DNA from: Flavobacteriaceae bacterium
Lineage (GTDB): Bacteria; Bacteroidota; Bacteroidia; Flavobacteriales; Flavobacteriaceae
Direction: 5' to 3'
Length of the DNA stretch: 8,776 bases
Assembly (NCBI GenBank): GCA_002693605.1
Contig: NZQO01000085.1
Coordinates: 1-8,776 of the forward strand
Below are positions 1 to 6,727 of this stretch, one piece after another. Position numbers and translations under genes: made by a program. The notes beneath the pieces are model-generated. The model did not search any database, was not told the origin of the DNA, and was given only the letters and a program-made list of their open reading frames with translations. The number at the start of each line of letters is the position of its first letter. Position 1 is the stretch's first letter.

Positions 1-786
1 GAAGGGAGCTTCGGTGCAAAATCGTTCCGCTTTCCCAAACGCCTCGGCCAAGGTAGTGGTCCGTTTTACGAAAATATCCTCGAAGAGCGAATAGCGAAGG
101 GTATCGTGCTGTTCATTAAGGCGTTGGAATAGCGCTTTGGAAGTATAGTTGCGGTGCAGCCCCAAAATATAGTAGCGGTCAAGATACCCTTGCGCTGCGG
201 CGTGCGAAAACCCGTTTCCGCTATGCCGGTGCTCCAACGCCCTAAAATCGGAATGCGCATCGAGGTTGATGCAATGTATCGCGGTATCCAGTGCCTCGGA
301 AGTGCCCTTGAGGTTTCCGAAACTGTTGTTATGCCCGCCTCCAATGAGAATGGGGGTCTTTCCCATGGCTACCAGTTCACGCACCACTACAGCTACCTTG
401 TCGTCAATTTGCGTTACCAATGCGCCCCATTTCTCGAACCGGTGCGCATCGTCTTCCGAAATTTCCAAAGCCTGGGCCATTTGCCTGCTGCAGTCTATCT
501 CGCCCAACACTACCAGCTTGGAAGGGTTTGTATAACTATTGGCCTGTATGTTCAACAGCGCAGTGAGCGCCGTGCGCCACGCGCCCGATGTGCCCGCAAT
601 GCCCCGGTTGGCCCGAACGCCAATATCCTCGGCAATACCTACCAAAACGTACGGGGCCGGATGCGAGGCCAGCTCGCCCCAATTCTCTAAGCTACCTACC
701 GCTTGCCCAAATTTTTCCTCGCCGGGGCGATTGTTTATAAATGAGGCGATTGTTTCCTTGGTGTAAAGTGTTACATAGCCGGTCAT
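1..786 (-). CDS. hutG: Formimidoylglutamase, arginase family (3' end outside window)
   Basis: Hydrolyses N-formimino-L-glutamate to glutamate and formamide, the last step of cytoplasmic histidine degradation. The visible 262 residues start at ATG 784-786, whose A overlaps the hutI stop, and stay open to base 1. Two ureohydrolase signatures are visible: GGGHNNSFG at residues 149-157, with metal-ligand His152, and NLDAHSDFR at 174-182, with ligands Asp176, His178 and Asp180. The HSGNGFSHA stretch (188-196) also fits this family. The C-terminal SxDxD-type metal motif would lie beyond the left edge, so completeness cannot be judged. Alternatives within the superfamily are arginase, agmatinase or guanidinobutyrase, but translational coupling to hutI makes formimidoylglutamase by far the likeliest. 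No strong Shine-Dalgarno precedes the start, consistent with coupling to hutI translation. Confidence 0.88.
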   Translation of the reverse strand, partial: MTGYVTLYTKETIASFINNRPGEEKFGQAVGSLENWGELASHPAPYVLVGIAEDIGVRANRGIAGTSGAWRTALTALLNIQANSYTNPSKLVVLGEIDCSRQMAQALEISEDDAHRFEKWGALVTQIDDKVAVVVRELVAMGKTPILIGGGHNNSFGNLKGTSEALDTAIHCINLDAHSDFRALEHRHSGNGFSHAAAQGYLDRYYILGLHRNYTSKALFQRLNEQHDTLRYSLFEDIFVKRTTTLAEAFGKAERFCTEAPF

Positions 787-2018
787 ACTTTCTTGCCGTT
801 TATGAGTACCGTGTCAATTAAGTTGCTTCCGAAGGAATAGGGCAGATAGTGATACGATGGAATTTTTTGGGTAATGATAAGGCTTGCCGATTTGCCCTTG
901 GTGATGCTGCCGTGGGTCTGGCTTACGCCCATTGCATAGGCCCCGTTAATAGTGGCGGCATTAATGGCCTCGGCCGGGGTGAGTTTCATCTTTATACAGG
1001 CCGCTGCCACCACGAAGTTCATGTTTCCGCTCGGTGCCGACCCGGGATTGTAGTCGGTTGCAAGGGCCAGTGGAAGCCCGGCGTCTATAAGCGCCCTGCC
1101 CGGGGTGTAGGGGATGCCCAGAAAGAACGAACAGCCCGGCAGTGCAACGGGCATGGTGTCTCCCTGTTTAAGAATTTCCATATCCGCATCACTCAAAACT
1201 TCCAAATGGTCTACGGTCAGGGCATTATGCGCCACCGCGGTTTTAATTCCGCCAATGGAATTGAACTGGTTCACGTGTATCTTCGGAACCAAACCAAACG
1301 ATTTTGCCGCGGTCAACAGCTTATCGGTCTGGGCCACGCTAAAATACCCTTCCTCGCAAAATACATCGATATATTTGGCCAACTTTGCCTTCGCCACCCG
1401 CGGCAGCATCTGTGTGCAAATATGTTCCACATACGCGTCGGTATTCCCCTTAAACTCCTTCGGAACGGCGTGGGCACCCAAGAAGGTGGGCGCAATGGTA
1501 ATTGGGTATTTCTTGGCCAGGGTCTTGGCCACCCGCAACATTTTTAGCTCGGCTTGGGTGGTAAGGCCATAGCCACTTTTAATTTCAATAGCCCCCGTTC
1601 CCAATTTCATTACCTCTTCAAGGCGTATGGAAGCTTGTTTTAGCAGGTCTTCCTCGCTCGTCTTTTGTAGTTTTTCGGCACTGTTCAGAATGCCGCCGCC
1701 CTTTTCAGCGATTTCCTGATAGGTAAGGCCCTTTATTCGGTCTACAAATTCGTGTTCGCGGTTGCCGGCGTAAATCAAATGGGTGTGGGAATCGCACCAA
1801 GTGGGCAAGACGATTTTTCCCGAACAGTCGATGGTCTTGAATCCTTCAAAGGGGGGTAATTTTTCCATACTGCCGTAATCGGCGATGGTGCCCCCCTTTA
1901 TGAATAGGTAGGCGTTCTTGAGGCTGGGTAACTGGTCCATGGCCGCGCCGCTCACCTTTTGGGTGCCATCCTCACGAACCTGTAACAGCTCCTTTATGTT
2001 AATGAGTAATAACTTCAT
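783..2018 (-). CDS. hutI: Imidazolonepropionase
   Basis: Opens the ring of 4-imidazolone-5-propionate to give N-formimino-L-glutamate, the third step of histidine degradation. It is a cytoplasmic metal-dependent amidohydrolase. From ATG 2016-2018 it has 411 residues, the normal family length. Visible motifs are DSHTHLIYAGNRE (76-88; ligands His78, His80), KSGYGL (147-152), GAHAVP (181-186), KIHVNQF (246-252; His248), VDHLEVL (269-275) and ATDYNPGSAP (320-329; Asp322). A longer in-frame start near 2117 is rejected because it would add 33 non-family residues reading through the divergent promoter region. The stop TGA overlaps the downstream hutG start by 4 bp (783-786), so the two are one transcript. 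hutH and hutU are not visible in the window. The bases just before the start are three AACC units rather than a purine-rich ribosome site. Confidence 0.96.
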   Translation of the reverse strand: MKLLLINIKELLQVREDGTQKVSGAAMDQLPSLKNAYLFIKGGTIADYGSMEKLPPFEGFKTIDCSGKIVLPTWCDSHTHLIYAGNREHEFVDRIKGLTYQEIAEKGGGILNSAEKLQKTSEEDLLKQASIRLEEVMKLGTGAIEIKSGYGLTTQAELKMLRVAKTLAKKYPITIAPTFLGAHAVPKEFKGNTDAYVEHICTQMLPRVAKAKLAKYIDVFCEEGYFSVAQTDKLLTAAKSFGLVPKIHVNQFNSIGGIKTAVAHNALTVDHLEVLSDADMEILKQGDTMPVALPGCSFFLGIPYTPGRALIDAGLPLALATDYNPGSAPSGNMNFVVAAACIKMKLTPAEAINAATINGAYAMGVSQTHGSITKGKSASLIITQKIPSYHYLPYSFGSNLIDTVLINGKKV

Positions 2019-2038
2019 ACGTGGTTGGTTGGTTGTGG

Positions 2039-2089
2039 GGCAATTCGGAAAAGGGCAGGGGTTCGCACCAAGCCAGATTCCGAGTTGCC
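2039..2089. repeat. 12-bp inverted repeat in divergent hutI / trans-sulfuration gene spacer
   Basis: The left arm GGCAATTCGGAA (2039-2050) faces the right arm TTCCGAGTTGCC (2078-2089) across 27 bases. Eleven of 12 positions are Watson-Crick complementary and the twelfth is a T-G pair, so plus-strand RNA could pair along the whole arm. No terminator T-tract follows. It could be a regulator binding site controlling one or both divergent operons, or a leader hairpin. The sequence does not decide. Confidence 0.55.
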
Positions 2090-2105
2090 GGGATATTTCG
2101 TTCGA

Positions 2106-2113
2106 TAAAGATA
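2106..2113 (-). promoter_or_regulatory. Possible -7 element for the hutIG operon
   Basis: On the minus strand this reads TATCTTTA, one mismatch from the Bacteroidota -7 consensus TAnnTTTG. It lies about 90 bp upstream of the hutI start in the divergent spacer, and no clear -33 TTTG is visible at the usual distance. If used, transcription would run through the inverted repeat at 2039-2089, placing that repeat in the hutI leader. This is a weak pattern-based call. Confidence 0.3.
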
Positions 2114-2164
2114 GCAAACCTTCTTAGGAATTTATACCTTAGTCCTTCAGAAAAATAGATACCT

Positions 2165-3343
2165 ATGAAAAGAAAGAACCTTGGTGTCAACACCATTTGC
2201 ACCCACGTGGGCGAGGTAAAGGACGAGCAGTTTAAGGGTGCCATATCGCCCCTCTATATGTCCAGTAGCTACGCTTACGAAGATGTAGCCGTAAAGCGCT
2301 ACCCGCGCTATTTTAATACGCCCAACCAAGAGGCGCTCTGCAAGAAAATTGCCATGTTGGAGCACACCGAGAACGCCCTTATCTTTGGAAGTGGCATGGC
2401 CGCTGTAAGTACCGCGATGCTGGCCTTCCTGCACAAGGGAGATCACGTGGTATTGCCGCAAACCCTCTATGGGGGCACCTACAATTTTGTGGTGGAGGAA
2501 TTCGGTAAATTTGGAATTGAATATGATTTTGCCGAGGGATTTACCGAAGCCGATTTTACTTCGAAGATTAAGGAAAACACCAAGGTCATTTACGTGGAGA
2601 CCCCCTCCAATCCGCTGATGTTGCTGACCGATTTACAGATGATTGCCAATATTGCCAAGCCGCGCGGTATTATCACGATGATCGACAATACGTTTGCGAG
2701 CCCCATAAACCAAATTCCTGCGCAGTTCGGGATCGACGTTATCCTTCACAGTGCCACCAAATATATGGGGGGCCATAGCGATATTTGTGCCGGGGCGGTT
2801 GCGGCTTCCGAAGAGCACATACAAACTATTTGGAACATCGCGAAAAATCTGGGCGGCAGCCTGAGTGACTATACCGTTTGGTTGCTGGAGCGCAGTATGA
2901 AAACCATGAAGTTGCGCGTAAAGGCCCAAAACCGCAATGCCAAGCGCATGGCCAAATGGCTCGAGGCGCATTCCTTGGTGCAACAGGTATATTATCCAGG
3001 TTTGAAGTCGCACCCAGACCATGCCCTGGCGAAGCGGCAAATGATGGGCTACACCGGGATGCTTTCTTTTGAACTAGTCCCTTCCATCGATACCAAGAAG
3101 TTTATGGACGCGCTGAACTTAATCAAGCCCTCGATGAGCCTTGCTGGGGTAGAGAGTACCATCCTGAGCCCGGCCAAGACCTCGCATTCGTTGCTTTCGG
3201 CCGAAGAACGGGGCAAGCAGGGAATTAGCGATGGATTGTTGCGGTTCTCGGTAGGTATCGAGGAGAAAAAAGATTTGATTGCCGATTTCGAGCGGGCCTT
3301 TGCCGCCGTTACTTCCGAAAAATTACAAACCGAACAGGCATGA
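2165..3343 (+). CDS. Trans-sulfuration family PLP enzyme (cystathionine gamma-lyase/synthase-like)
   Basis: A 392-residue cytoplasmic PLP enzyme of the Cys/Met metabolism family, at normal full length. Visible features are a YPRYFNTPNQ version of the substrate/PLP loop (46-55; family usually YxRxxNPT), the stacking tyrosine in TLYGGTY (Tyr102), Asp174 of IDNTF that binds the pyridine nitrogen, the Schiff-base lysine in HSATKYMGGHSD (Lys199), SLAGVES (325-331) and the substrate-carboxylate arginine in LRFSVGIE (Arg360). Where bacterial methionine gamma-lyases carry a cysteine two residues after the stacking tyrosine, this protein has Gly104, which argues against a classical methionine gamma-lyase. 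I cannot separate cystathionine gamma-lyase from gamma-synthase or O-acylhomoserine sulfhydrylase. The stop overlaps the bshB1 start (ATGA, 3340-3343), suggesting a link to cysteine or low-molecular-weight thiol supply. No convincing Shine-Dalgarno is visible. Confidence 0.93.
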   Translation: MKRKNLGVNTICTHVGEVKDEQFKGAISPLYMSSSYAYEDVAVKRYPRYFNTPNQEALCKKIAMLEHTENALIFGSGMAAVSTAMLAFLHKGDHVVLPQTLYGGTYNFVVEEFGKFGIEYDFAEGFTEADFTSKIKENTKVIYVETPSNPLMLLTDLQMIANIAKPRGIITMIDNTFASPINQIPAQFGIDVILHSATKYMGGHSDICAGAVAASEEHIQTIWNIAKNLGGSLSDYTVWLLERSMKTMKLRVKAQNRNAKRMAKWLEAHSLVQQVYYPGLKSHPDHALAKRQMMGYTGMLSFELVPSIDTKKFMDALNLIKPSMSLAGVESTILSPAKTSHSLLSAEERGKQGISDGLLRFSVGIEEKKDLIADFERAFAAVTSEKLQTEQA

Positions 3344-4056
3344 AAGTAGATATACTGGCCATTGGCGCCCATCCAGACGACGTGGAAATGAGCTGTGGTG
3401 GAGTGGTGGCCAAGGAGACTTCCCGTGGAAAAACCGTGGCAATTCTCGATTTGACCCGGGGGGAATTGGGAACGCGCGGTACCGCCGAAGTGAGGGAACA
3501 GGAAGCCAGGGAAGCAGCCAAGGTGCTTGGCGTGGCCCATAGGGAAAATCTTGGATTGAAAGATGGGTTTTTCCAAAATGACCACGACTCACAGTTGCAG
3601 CTAATTATGATGCTGCGAAAATATAGGCCCGAGATTGTGCTGTGCAATGCAGTGGACGACCGACATATTGATCATGGAAAGGGAAGTAGCCTGGTACGCG
3701 ATGCGTGCTTTTTAAGCGGTCTTCGGAAAATTGAGACTACGTACAACGGCAAGTCGCAGGAGGCCTGGCGCCCCCGGGCGGTGTACCACTATATTCAATG
3801 GAAAGAACTGCAGCCGGATATTGTAGTGGACATTTCCGGATTCCTAGCGCAGAAAATGGAAGCGGTAAAGGCGTACCGAAGCCAATTTTACAATCCGCAT
3901 TCAAACGAACCCGACACGCCAATCTCATCAAAAAACGCGACCGATAGTATTGCGTACCGCAACCGGAACCTGGGCCGACTGATAGGCACCGAGGCCGGTG
4001 AGGGCTTTACGGTAGAGCGCCACCTGGCGGTCGATTCTATTTTCGACTTGCGTTAA
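3340..4056 (+). CDS. bshB1: Bacillithiol biosynthesis deacetylase BshB1
   Basis: A 238-residue zinc-dependent LmbE/PIG-L-type deacetylase. It removes the acetyl group from N-acetylglucosaminyl-malate, the second step of bacillithiol synthesis, before BshC adds cysteine. The N-terminal AIGAHPDDVEMSCGG motif supplies His11, catalytic Asp13 and ligand Asp14. DDRHIDHGKGS supplies the third zinc ligand, His112. The GTRGT (44-48), SQFYNP (181-186) and NRNLGRLIGTEAGEGF (208-223) stretches are typical of BshB1 rather than of other LmbE-like proteins. Length fits the family. It starts inside the last codon and stop of the upstream PLP-enzyme gene (4-bp overlap), so translation is probably coupled. No strong terminator hairpin follows the stop, only a T-rich stretch at 4057-4067, so some read-through toward the tRNA is possible. 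bshA and bshC are not in the window. Confidence 0.94.
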   Translation: MKVDILAIGAHPDDVEMSCGGVVAKETSRGKTVAILDLTRGELGTRGTAEVREQEAREAAKVLGVAHRENLGLKDGFFQNDHDSQLQLIMMLRKYRPEIVLCNAVDDRHIDHGKGSSLVRDACFLSGLRKIETTYNGKSQEAWRPRAVYHYIQWKELQPDIVVDISGFLAQKMEAVKAYRSQFYNPHSNEPDTPISSKNATDSIAYRNRNLGRLIGTEAGEGFTVERHLAVDSIFDLR

Positions 4057-4073
4057 TTTTTTTGTTTTGGCTA

Positions 4074-4104
4074 TTGTACAAGCGGCGTAAATGCGCTATA
4101 TTTG
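4074..4104 (+). promoter_or_regulatory. Promoter of tRNA-His
   Basis: A perfect Bacteroidota -7 element, TATATTTG at 4097-4104, lies 28 bases before the tRNA. A TTG at 4074-4076, 20 bases upstream of it, can serve as the -33 element. The leader contains the short palindrome CGCTTTTAAAGCG (4109-4121). This suggests the tRNA is transcribed independently of the bshB1 operon. Confidence 0.65.
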
Positions 4105-4132
4105 CATCCGCTTTTAAAGCGATTTTAACATG

Positions 4133-4206
4133 GTGGTTGTAGCTCAGCTGGTTAGAGCGCTAGATTGTGGTTCTAGAGGTCGCCGGTTCGAAACCGGTCT
4201 TCCACC
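4133..4206 (+). tRNA. tRNA-His (anticodon GTG)
   Basis: A cloverleaf is readable by hand. U8-A9 and a GCTC D-stem (4142-4145) are present. The 5-bp anticodon stem CTAGA/TCTAG (4160-4164, 4172-4176) encloses a loop with anticodon GTG at 4167-4169. The T-arm is GCCGG-TTCGAAA-CCGGT (4182-4198). G4132 would be the extra 5' G(-1) typical of tRNA-His, opposite discriminator C4206. CCA is not encoded. In the acceptor stem GTGGTTG (4133-4139) against CTTCCAC (4199-4205), two internal T-T oppositions appear (4137/4201 and 4138/4200). I recall similar tRNA-His genes in flavobacteria, so I do not call it a pseudogene. Confidence 0.93.
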
Positions 4207-4212
4207 CAAGAC

Positions 4213-4244
4213 AAAGCCTTTCCTTTAGTGGAAGGGCTTTTTTT
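4213..4244 (+). terminator. Rho-independent terminator of tRNA-His
   Basis: A 9-bp stem, AGCCTTTCC (4215-4223) with GGAAGGGCT (4230-4238) including one G-T pair, has a 6-base loop and is followed by a run of T to 4244. It starts seven bases after the tRNA ends and closes that single-gene unit. The stretch from 4245 to the next start at 4350 shows only a weak inverted repeat (GGTTAC 4258-4263 / GTAACC 4275-4280) and a poor promoter-like TATCTTG at 4327-4333. Confidence 0.9.
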
Positions 4245-4349
4245 GTGCCCGTGTTCCGGTTACTTGCTACCCTGGTAACCTCCTGTTTTTAAGAAATCCT
4301 TAGCTATTTTGCCCTCAAAGTTTTGCTATCTTGAAGCAAAACCAACCTT

Positions 4350-5408
4350 ATGGCAGTAGCTACCAAAAAATTGATCTATTACTTCGCCGCCCTCTCTGTG
4401 GGTGTTTTTTTCTTTGTTTCGGGAATTGTCGATGCCAAGGGCTTCCTGGCACCAATAGTAATCGCAGTCATTCTCACCTTGCTGCTCATACCCTTGTGCA
4501 ACCGATTTGAATCGTGGGGGCTGGGCCGCACCCTGGCCTCCTTCCTCAATAGTTTTTTGGTGCTCGTGGTCTCGCTCGGGTTTTTCGCCCTTATTACCTA
4601 TCAATTGAACTACGTGGTAGAAGATTGGCAAAAAATAAAAGACACCATGGCCCCTAAGGTCGAACATTTTACGCAATTCGTAATCGATAATACAGCTTAT
4701 ACCCAGGCCGATTGGGAAGAGTTTAAGGAGGACCACTCGATCACCGATATCATCTCGGCGAAGCAGGGTGGGCAAACTCTGCTAACCTTCCTGAAAATGT
4801 TCCTCGGATTTCTAGGCAGTTTTCTTTTAACGTTTGTGTACATCTTCTTTCTCCTTCGCTATCGACATATGTTCAAGATATTTTTACTGAAGCTCTTTCC
4901 CGAGGAGCGGCGCAAGGAAACCAAGGAGACGATTGACCAAATAGCAGAGGTGGCACAAGGATATTTGATGGGCCGCCTTATTTTGATATCGTTATTGGCA
5001 GTGCTATACAGCATTGGTCTGGGCATTTCGGGGGTAAGCAATTTCATCATCATTAGTATCCTGGCTGCGGTTTTAACGCTTATTCCGTATTTGGGAAATT
5101 TAATCGGGTTTACGCTGGCTTTAGTCTTCGGCTACGTGACCCAAGGAGAGTTCTCAATATTGGTAGGAATAGCCATAACCTTTACTGTGGTACAATTTGT
5201 AGAGAGCTACCTGCTAACGCCCTATATTGTAGGCGATAAGGTCGATGTGCACCCGCTTTTCGTTATTATGGTGGTTATAATTGGCAATATGCTTTGGGGC
5301 ATTATTGGGATGGTGGTGGCGATACCGGTACTGGGCATCATGAACGTGATTTTTATGCACGTTCCGAAATTGAAACCGTTTGGATACCTCCTCAGTAAGC
5401 GGGAATAA
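4350..5408 (+). CDS. AI-2E / PerM family membrane transporter
   Basis: A 352-residue polytopic inner-membrane protein of the AI-2E transporter family (PF01594, formerly DUF20/PerM). Hydrophobic segments are visible at about 8-27, 31-51, 64-84, 148-169, 206-226, 230-260, 267-285 and 301-335. A soluble stretch at about 88-145, between the third and fourth segments, is usual for the family. Family signatures are the IPYLGNLIG loop (245-253), ESYLLTPYIVG (285-295) and the C-terminal segment with PLFVIMV (302-308) and a GIIGMVVAIP-type glycine-rich stretch (317-326). Members export small molecules or act as ion antiporters. Few have a proven substrate, so autoinducer-2 should not be assumed. It stands alone between the tRNA-His terminator and a convergent gene. 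Confidence 0.93.
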   Translation: MAVATKKLIYYFAALSVGVFFFVSGIVDAKGFLAPIVIAVILTLLLIPLCNRFESWGLGRTLASFLNSFLVLVVSLGFFALITYQLNYVVEDWQKIKDTMAPKVEHFTQFVIDNTAYTQADWEEFKEDHSITDIISAKQGGQTLLTFLKMFLGFLGSFLLTFVYIFFLLRYRHMFKIFLLKLFPEERRKETKETIDQIAEVAQGYLMGRLILISLLAVLYSIGLGISGVSNFIIISILAAVLTLIPYLGNLIGFTLALVFGYVTQGEFSILVGIAITFTVVQFVESYLLTPYIVGDKVDVHPLFVIMVVIIGNMLWGIIGMVVAIPVLGIMNVIFMHVPKLKPFGYLLSKRE

Positions 5409-5435
5409 AAAAACCTGCCCTCTCGGGGCAGGTTT
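5407..5435 (-). terminator. Terminator between convergent genes, strongest in the minus direction
   Basis: A perfect 10-bp stem, AAACCTGCCC (5411-5420) with GGGCAGGTTT (5426-5435), has a 5-base loop. The A-run at 5407-5413 becomes a T-run for minus-strand transcripts, so it is a good terminator for the M28 peptidase gene. On the plus strand the tail is only TTTCTAG, but the stem can still serve the transporter gene, which ends just before it. Confidence 0.9.
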
Positions 5436-5455
5436 CTAGTTAGGAAAAACTGTTG

Positions 5456-6466
5456 TTATAATTTATCGGCAGTAATGCGTTCGTCTCTGTTTGCAATCTC
5501 CCAAGCGGTCTGGAAAATAAGCCGTGTACGTTTCGCCATTAGGTCATACTCGATCTTATCGGGCGTATCTGTTGGCTTATGGTAATCTTCGTGGGTTCCG
5601 TTGAAATAAAATATAACCGGAATGTTATTCTTCGCAAAATTGTAATGGTCGCTACGATAGTAGAAACGATTCGGGTCGTTTTCGTCATTATAGGTATAGT
5701 CCAATTCCAAACCTACGTATTGCTTATTTACTGCTTCCGATAAATCATGGAGATCCTGGCTCAGCTTATCGCTGCCTATTAGGTAAATATAATTTGGGTT
5801 GTCCATTTTGTCTGGATCAATACGGCCAATCATATCGGTGTTTAAGTTGGTTACCGTGTTCGCCAAGGGATAAATTGGGTTTTCGGTGTAATATTTTGAA
5901 CCGTAGAGGCCAATTTCCTCTCCCGTAACGTGCAGGAATAAGATAGATCGCTTAGGGCCGTTGCCGTCTTCCTTGGCCTTTTTGAAGGCTTCGGCAATTT
6001 CCAACATAGCTGTGGTACCGCTACCGTCGTCATCGGCGCCGTTAAAAATGGTACCGTCCTCGCGCATCCCTACGTGGTCGTAGTGTGCCGAAAGGACAAT
6101 AATCTCTTCTGGTTTTTCGGTGCCCTCGATAAAGGCAACCACATTTTCAGAACCCACGGGCTCCTTCATGCGGCTAAAATACGATGCGGGTATTTCCTGG
6201 AAATAATCGGGTTGCGCCTCAGGTGCCGCAATTCCTATTTCCTGATAGTAGTTCTTAAGGTACTGGGCGGCCAAGCGCTGGCCCTCGGTACCTGTCATCC
6301 GGCCCTGCATGGCATCGCCGGCAAATATCATAAGGTGGTCCCGTAGCTCGGCCGCGGTTATGGTGTTGGCATAATCGGTTCGGGTCATTTTTTTCGCCAC
6401 TGCGTTCTGGGCAGTGTTGCACGAAACGGCCAATACAGCGAGGCCAAGTACTAATAGTTGTTTCAT
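5456..6466 (-). CDS. M28 family zinc aminopeptidase, predicted lipoprotein
   Basis: A 336-residue exported metallopeptidase. The start at ATG 6464-6466 gives a lipoprotein signal peptide: MKQLLVLGLAVLAVSC, with a hydrophobic core and lipobox cysteine Cys16. A longer reading from TTG at 6523 would bury the signal and is rejected. M28 co-catalytic zinc residues are all visible: His128 and Asp130 of AHYDH, Asp145 of NGADDDGSG, catalytic Glu183 and ligand Glu184 of TGEEIGLYGS, Asp211 of NTDMIGR and His296 of DYHKPTDTPD. No PA domain insertion is evident. The protein probably removes N-terminal residues from peptides at the cell envelope for nutrient use, and the exact specificity cannot be read. 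It is transcribed alone, towards the shared terminator. A faint TATATTTA on the minus strand at 6609-6616 could be its -7 element, which would make a leader of about 135 bases. Confidence 0.94.
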   Translation of the reverse strand: MKQLLVLGLAVLAVSCNTAQNAVAKKMTRTDYANTITAAELRDHLMIFAGDAMQGRMTGTEGQRLAAQYLKNYYQEIGIAAPEAQPDYFQEIPASYFSRMKEPVGSENVVAFIEGTEKPEEIIVLSAHYDHVGMREDGTIFNGADDDGSGTTAMLEIAEAFKKAKEDGNGPKRSILFLHVTGEEIGLYGSKYYTENPIYPLANTVTNLNTDMIGRIDPDKMDNPNYIYLIGSDKLSQDLHDLSEAVNKQYVGLELDYTYNDENDPNRFYYRSDHYNFAKNNIPVIFYFNGTHEDYHKPTDTPDKIEYDLMAKRTRLIFQTAWEIANRDERITADKL

Positions 6467-6509
6467 AGAGTTGGGTTTAATATAGTATTCAAAAGAAATT
6501 AATTCATAA

Positions 6510-6611
6510 TCGTTCGGCTCCAATCAGCCCGCTCTCGCCTTCCGCAAGGGCAACGGACATACCGTATCAGATATCATTGCTGAAGGTATCCTTCCCGGCA
6601 AACGCCGGTAA
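6510..6611 (+). other. GC-richer open stretch, possible C-terminal gene relic
   Basis: After a TAA at 6507-6509, this frame stays open for 33 codons and ends at TAA 6609-6611. It has no start codon. The peptide, ending HTVSDIIAEGILPGKRR, looks protein-like, and the DNA is clearly more GC-rich than the AT-rich flanks, as coding DNA is here. I recognise no family. It may be the tail of a gene lost by deletion, part of the leader of the minus-strand peptidase gene, or chance. A small hairpin (CCGGC 6595-6599 / GCCGG 6604-6608) sits over its end. The rest of the 6467-6705 spacer shows nothing else. Confidence 0.25.
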
Positions 6612-6705
6612 ATATACATTAAGTTGAAAACCGAAACTCAAAAAATTTTGTGAAAAAACGGTAACTATCCACTTTAAAAAGGAAAATACAGCTGACAGCA
6701 ATATC

Positions 6706-6713
6706 TATTTTTG
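6706..6713 (+). promoter_or_regulatory. -7 promoter element ahead of the truncated hydrolase gene
   Basis: TATTTTTG is a perfect match to TAnnTTTG and lies 14 bases before ATG 6728, giving a very short leader. No obvious -33 TTTG is seen about 20 bases upstream. Its survival in front of a remnant gene suggests that the gene loss is recent or that the short message is still made. Confidence 0.5.
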
Positions 6714-6727
6714 CGAAAACACCAATT

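Noticed and set aside
154..690. Plus-strand open frame of 178 codons
   Set aside because: It lies antisense to hutG, whose frame contains the GGGH and LDAHSD metal motifs. No independent evidence for a gene.
849..1547. Long plus-strand open frame (232 codons) opposite hutI
   Set aside because: hutI is unmistakable in the minus frame with all metal-binding motifs. The opposite frame gives a compositionally odd protein with no recognisable motif, and is a shadow of codon bias.
2019..2117. N-terminal extension of hutI
   Set aside because: The added 33 residues have no counterpart in imidazolonepropionases and would consume the divergent promoter region. The MKLLLINIKE start gives the normal length.
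3049..3585. Minus-strand open frame across the PLP enzyme/bshB1 junction
   Set aside because: It overlaps two clearly real coupled genes and shows no family features.
4133..4206. tRNA-His as an integration (att) site for a mobile element
   Set aside because: No integrase gene and no direct repeat of the tRNA 3' end is visible in the window, and the flanking genes are ordinary.
4258..4280. Inverted repeat GGTTAC / GTAACC downstream of the tRNA terminator
   Set aside because: Arms of only 6 bp with an 11-base spacer, no T-tract and no clear promoter relation. It could easily be chance.
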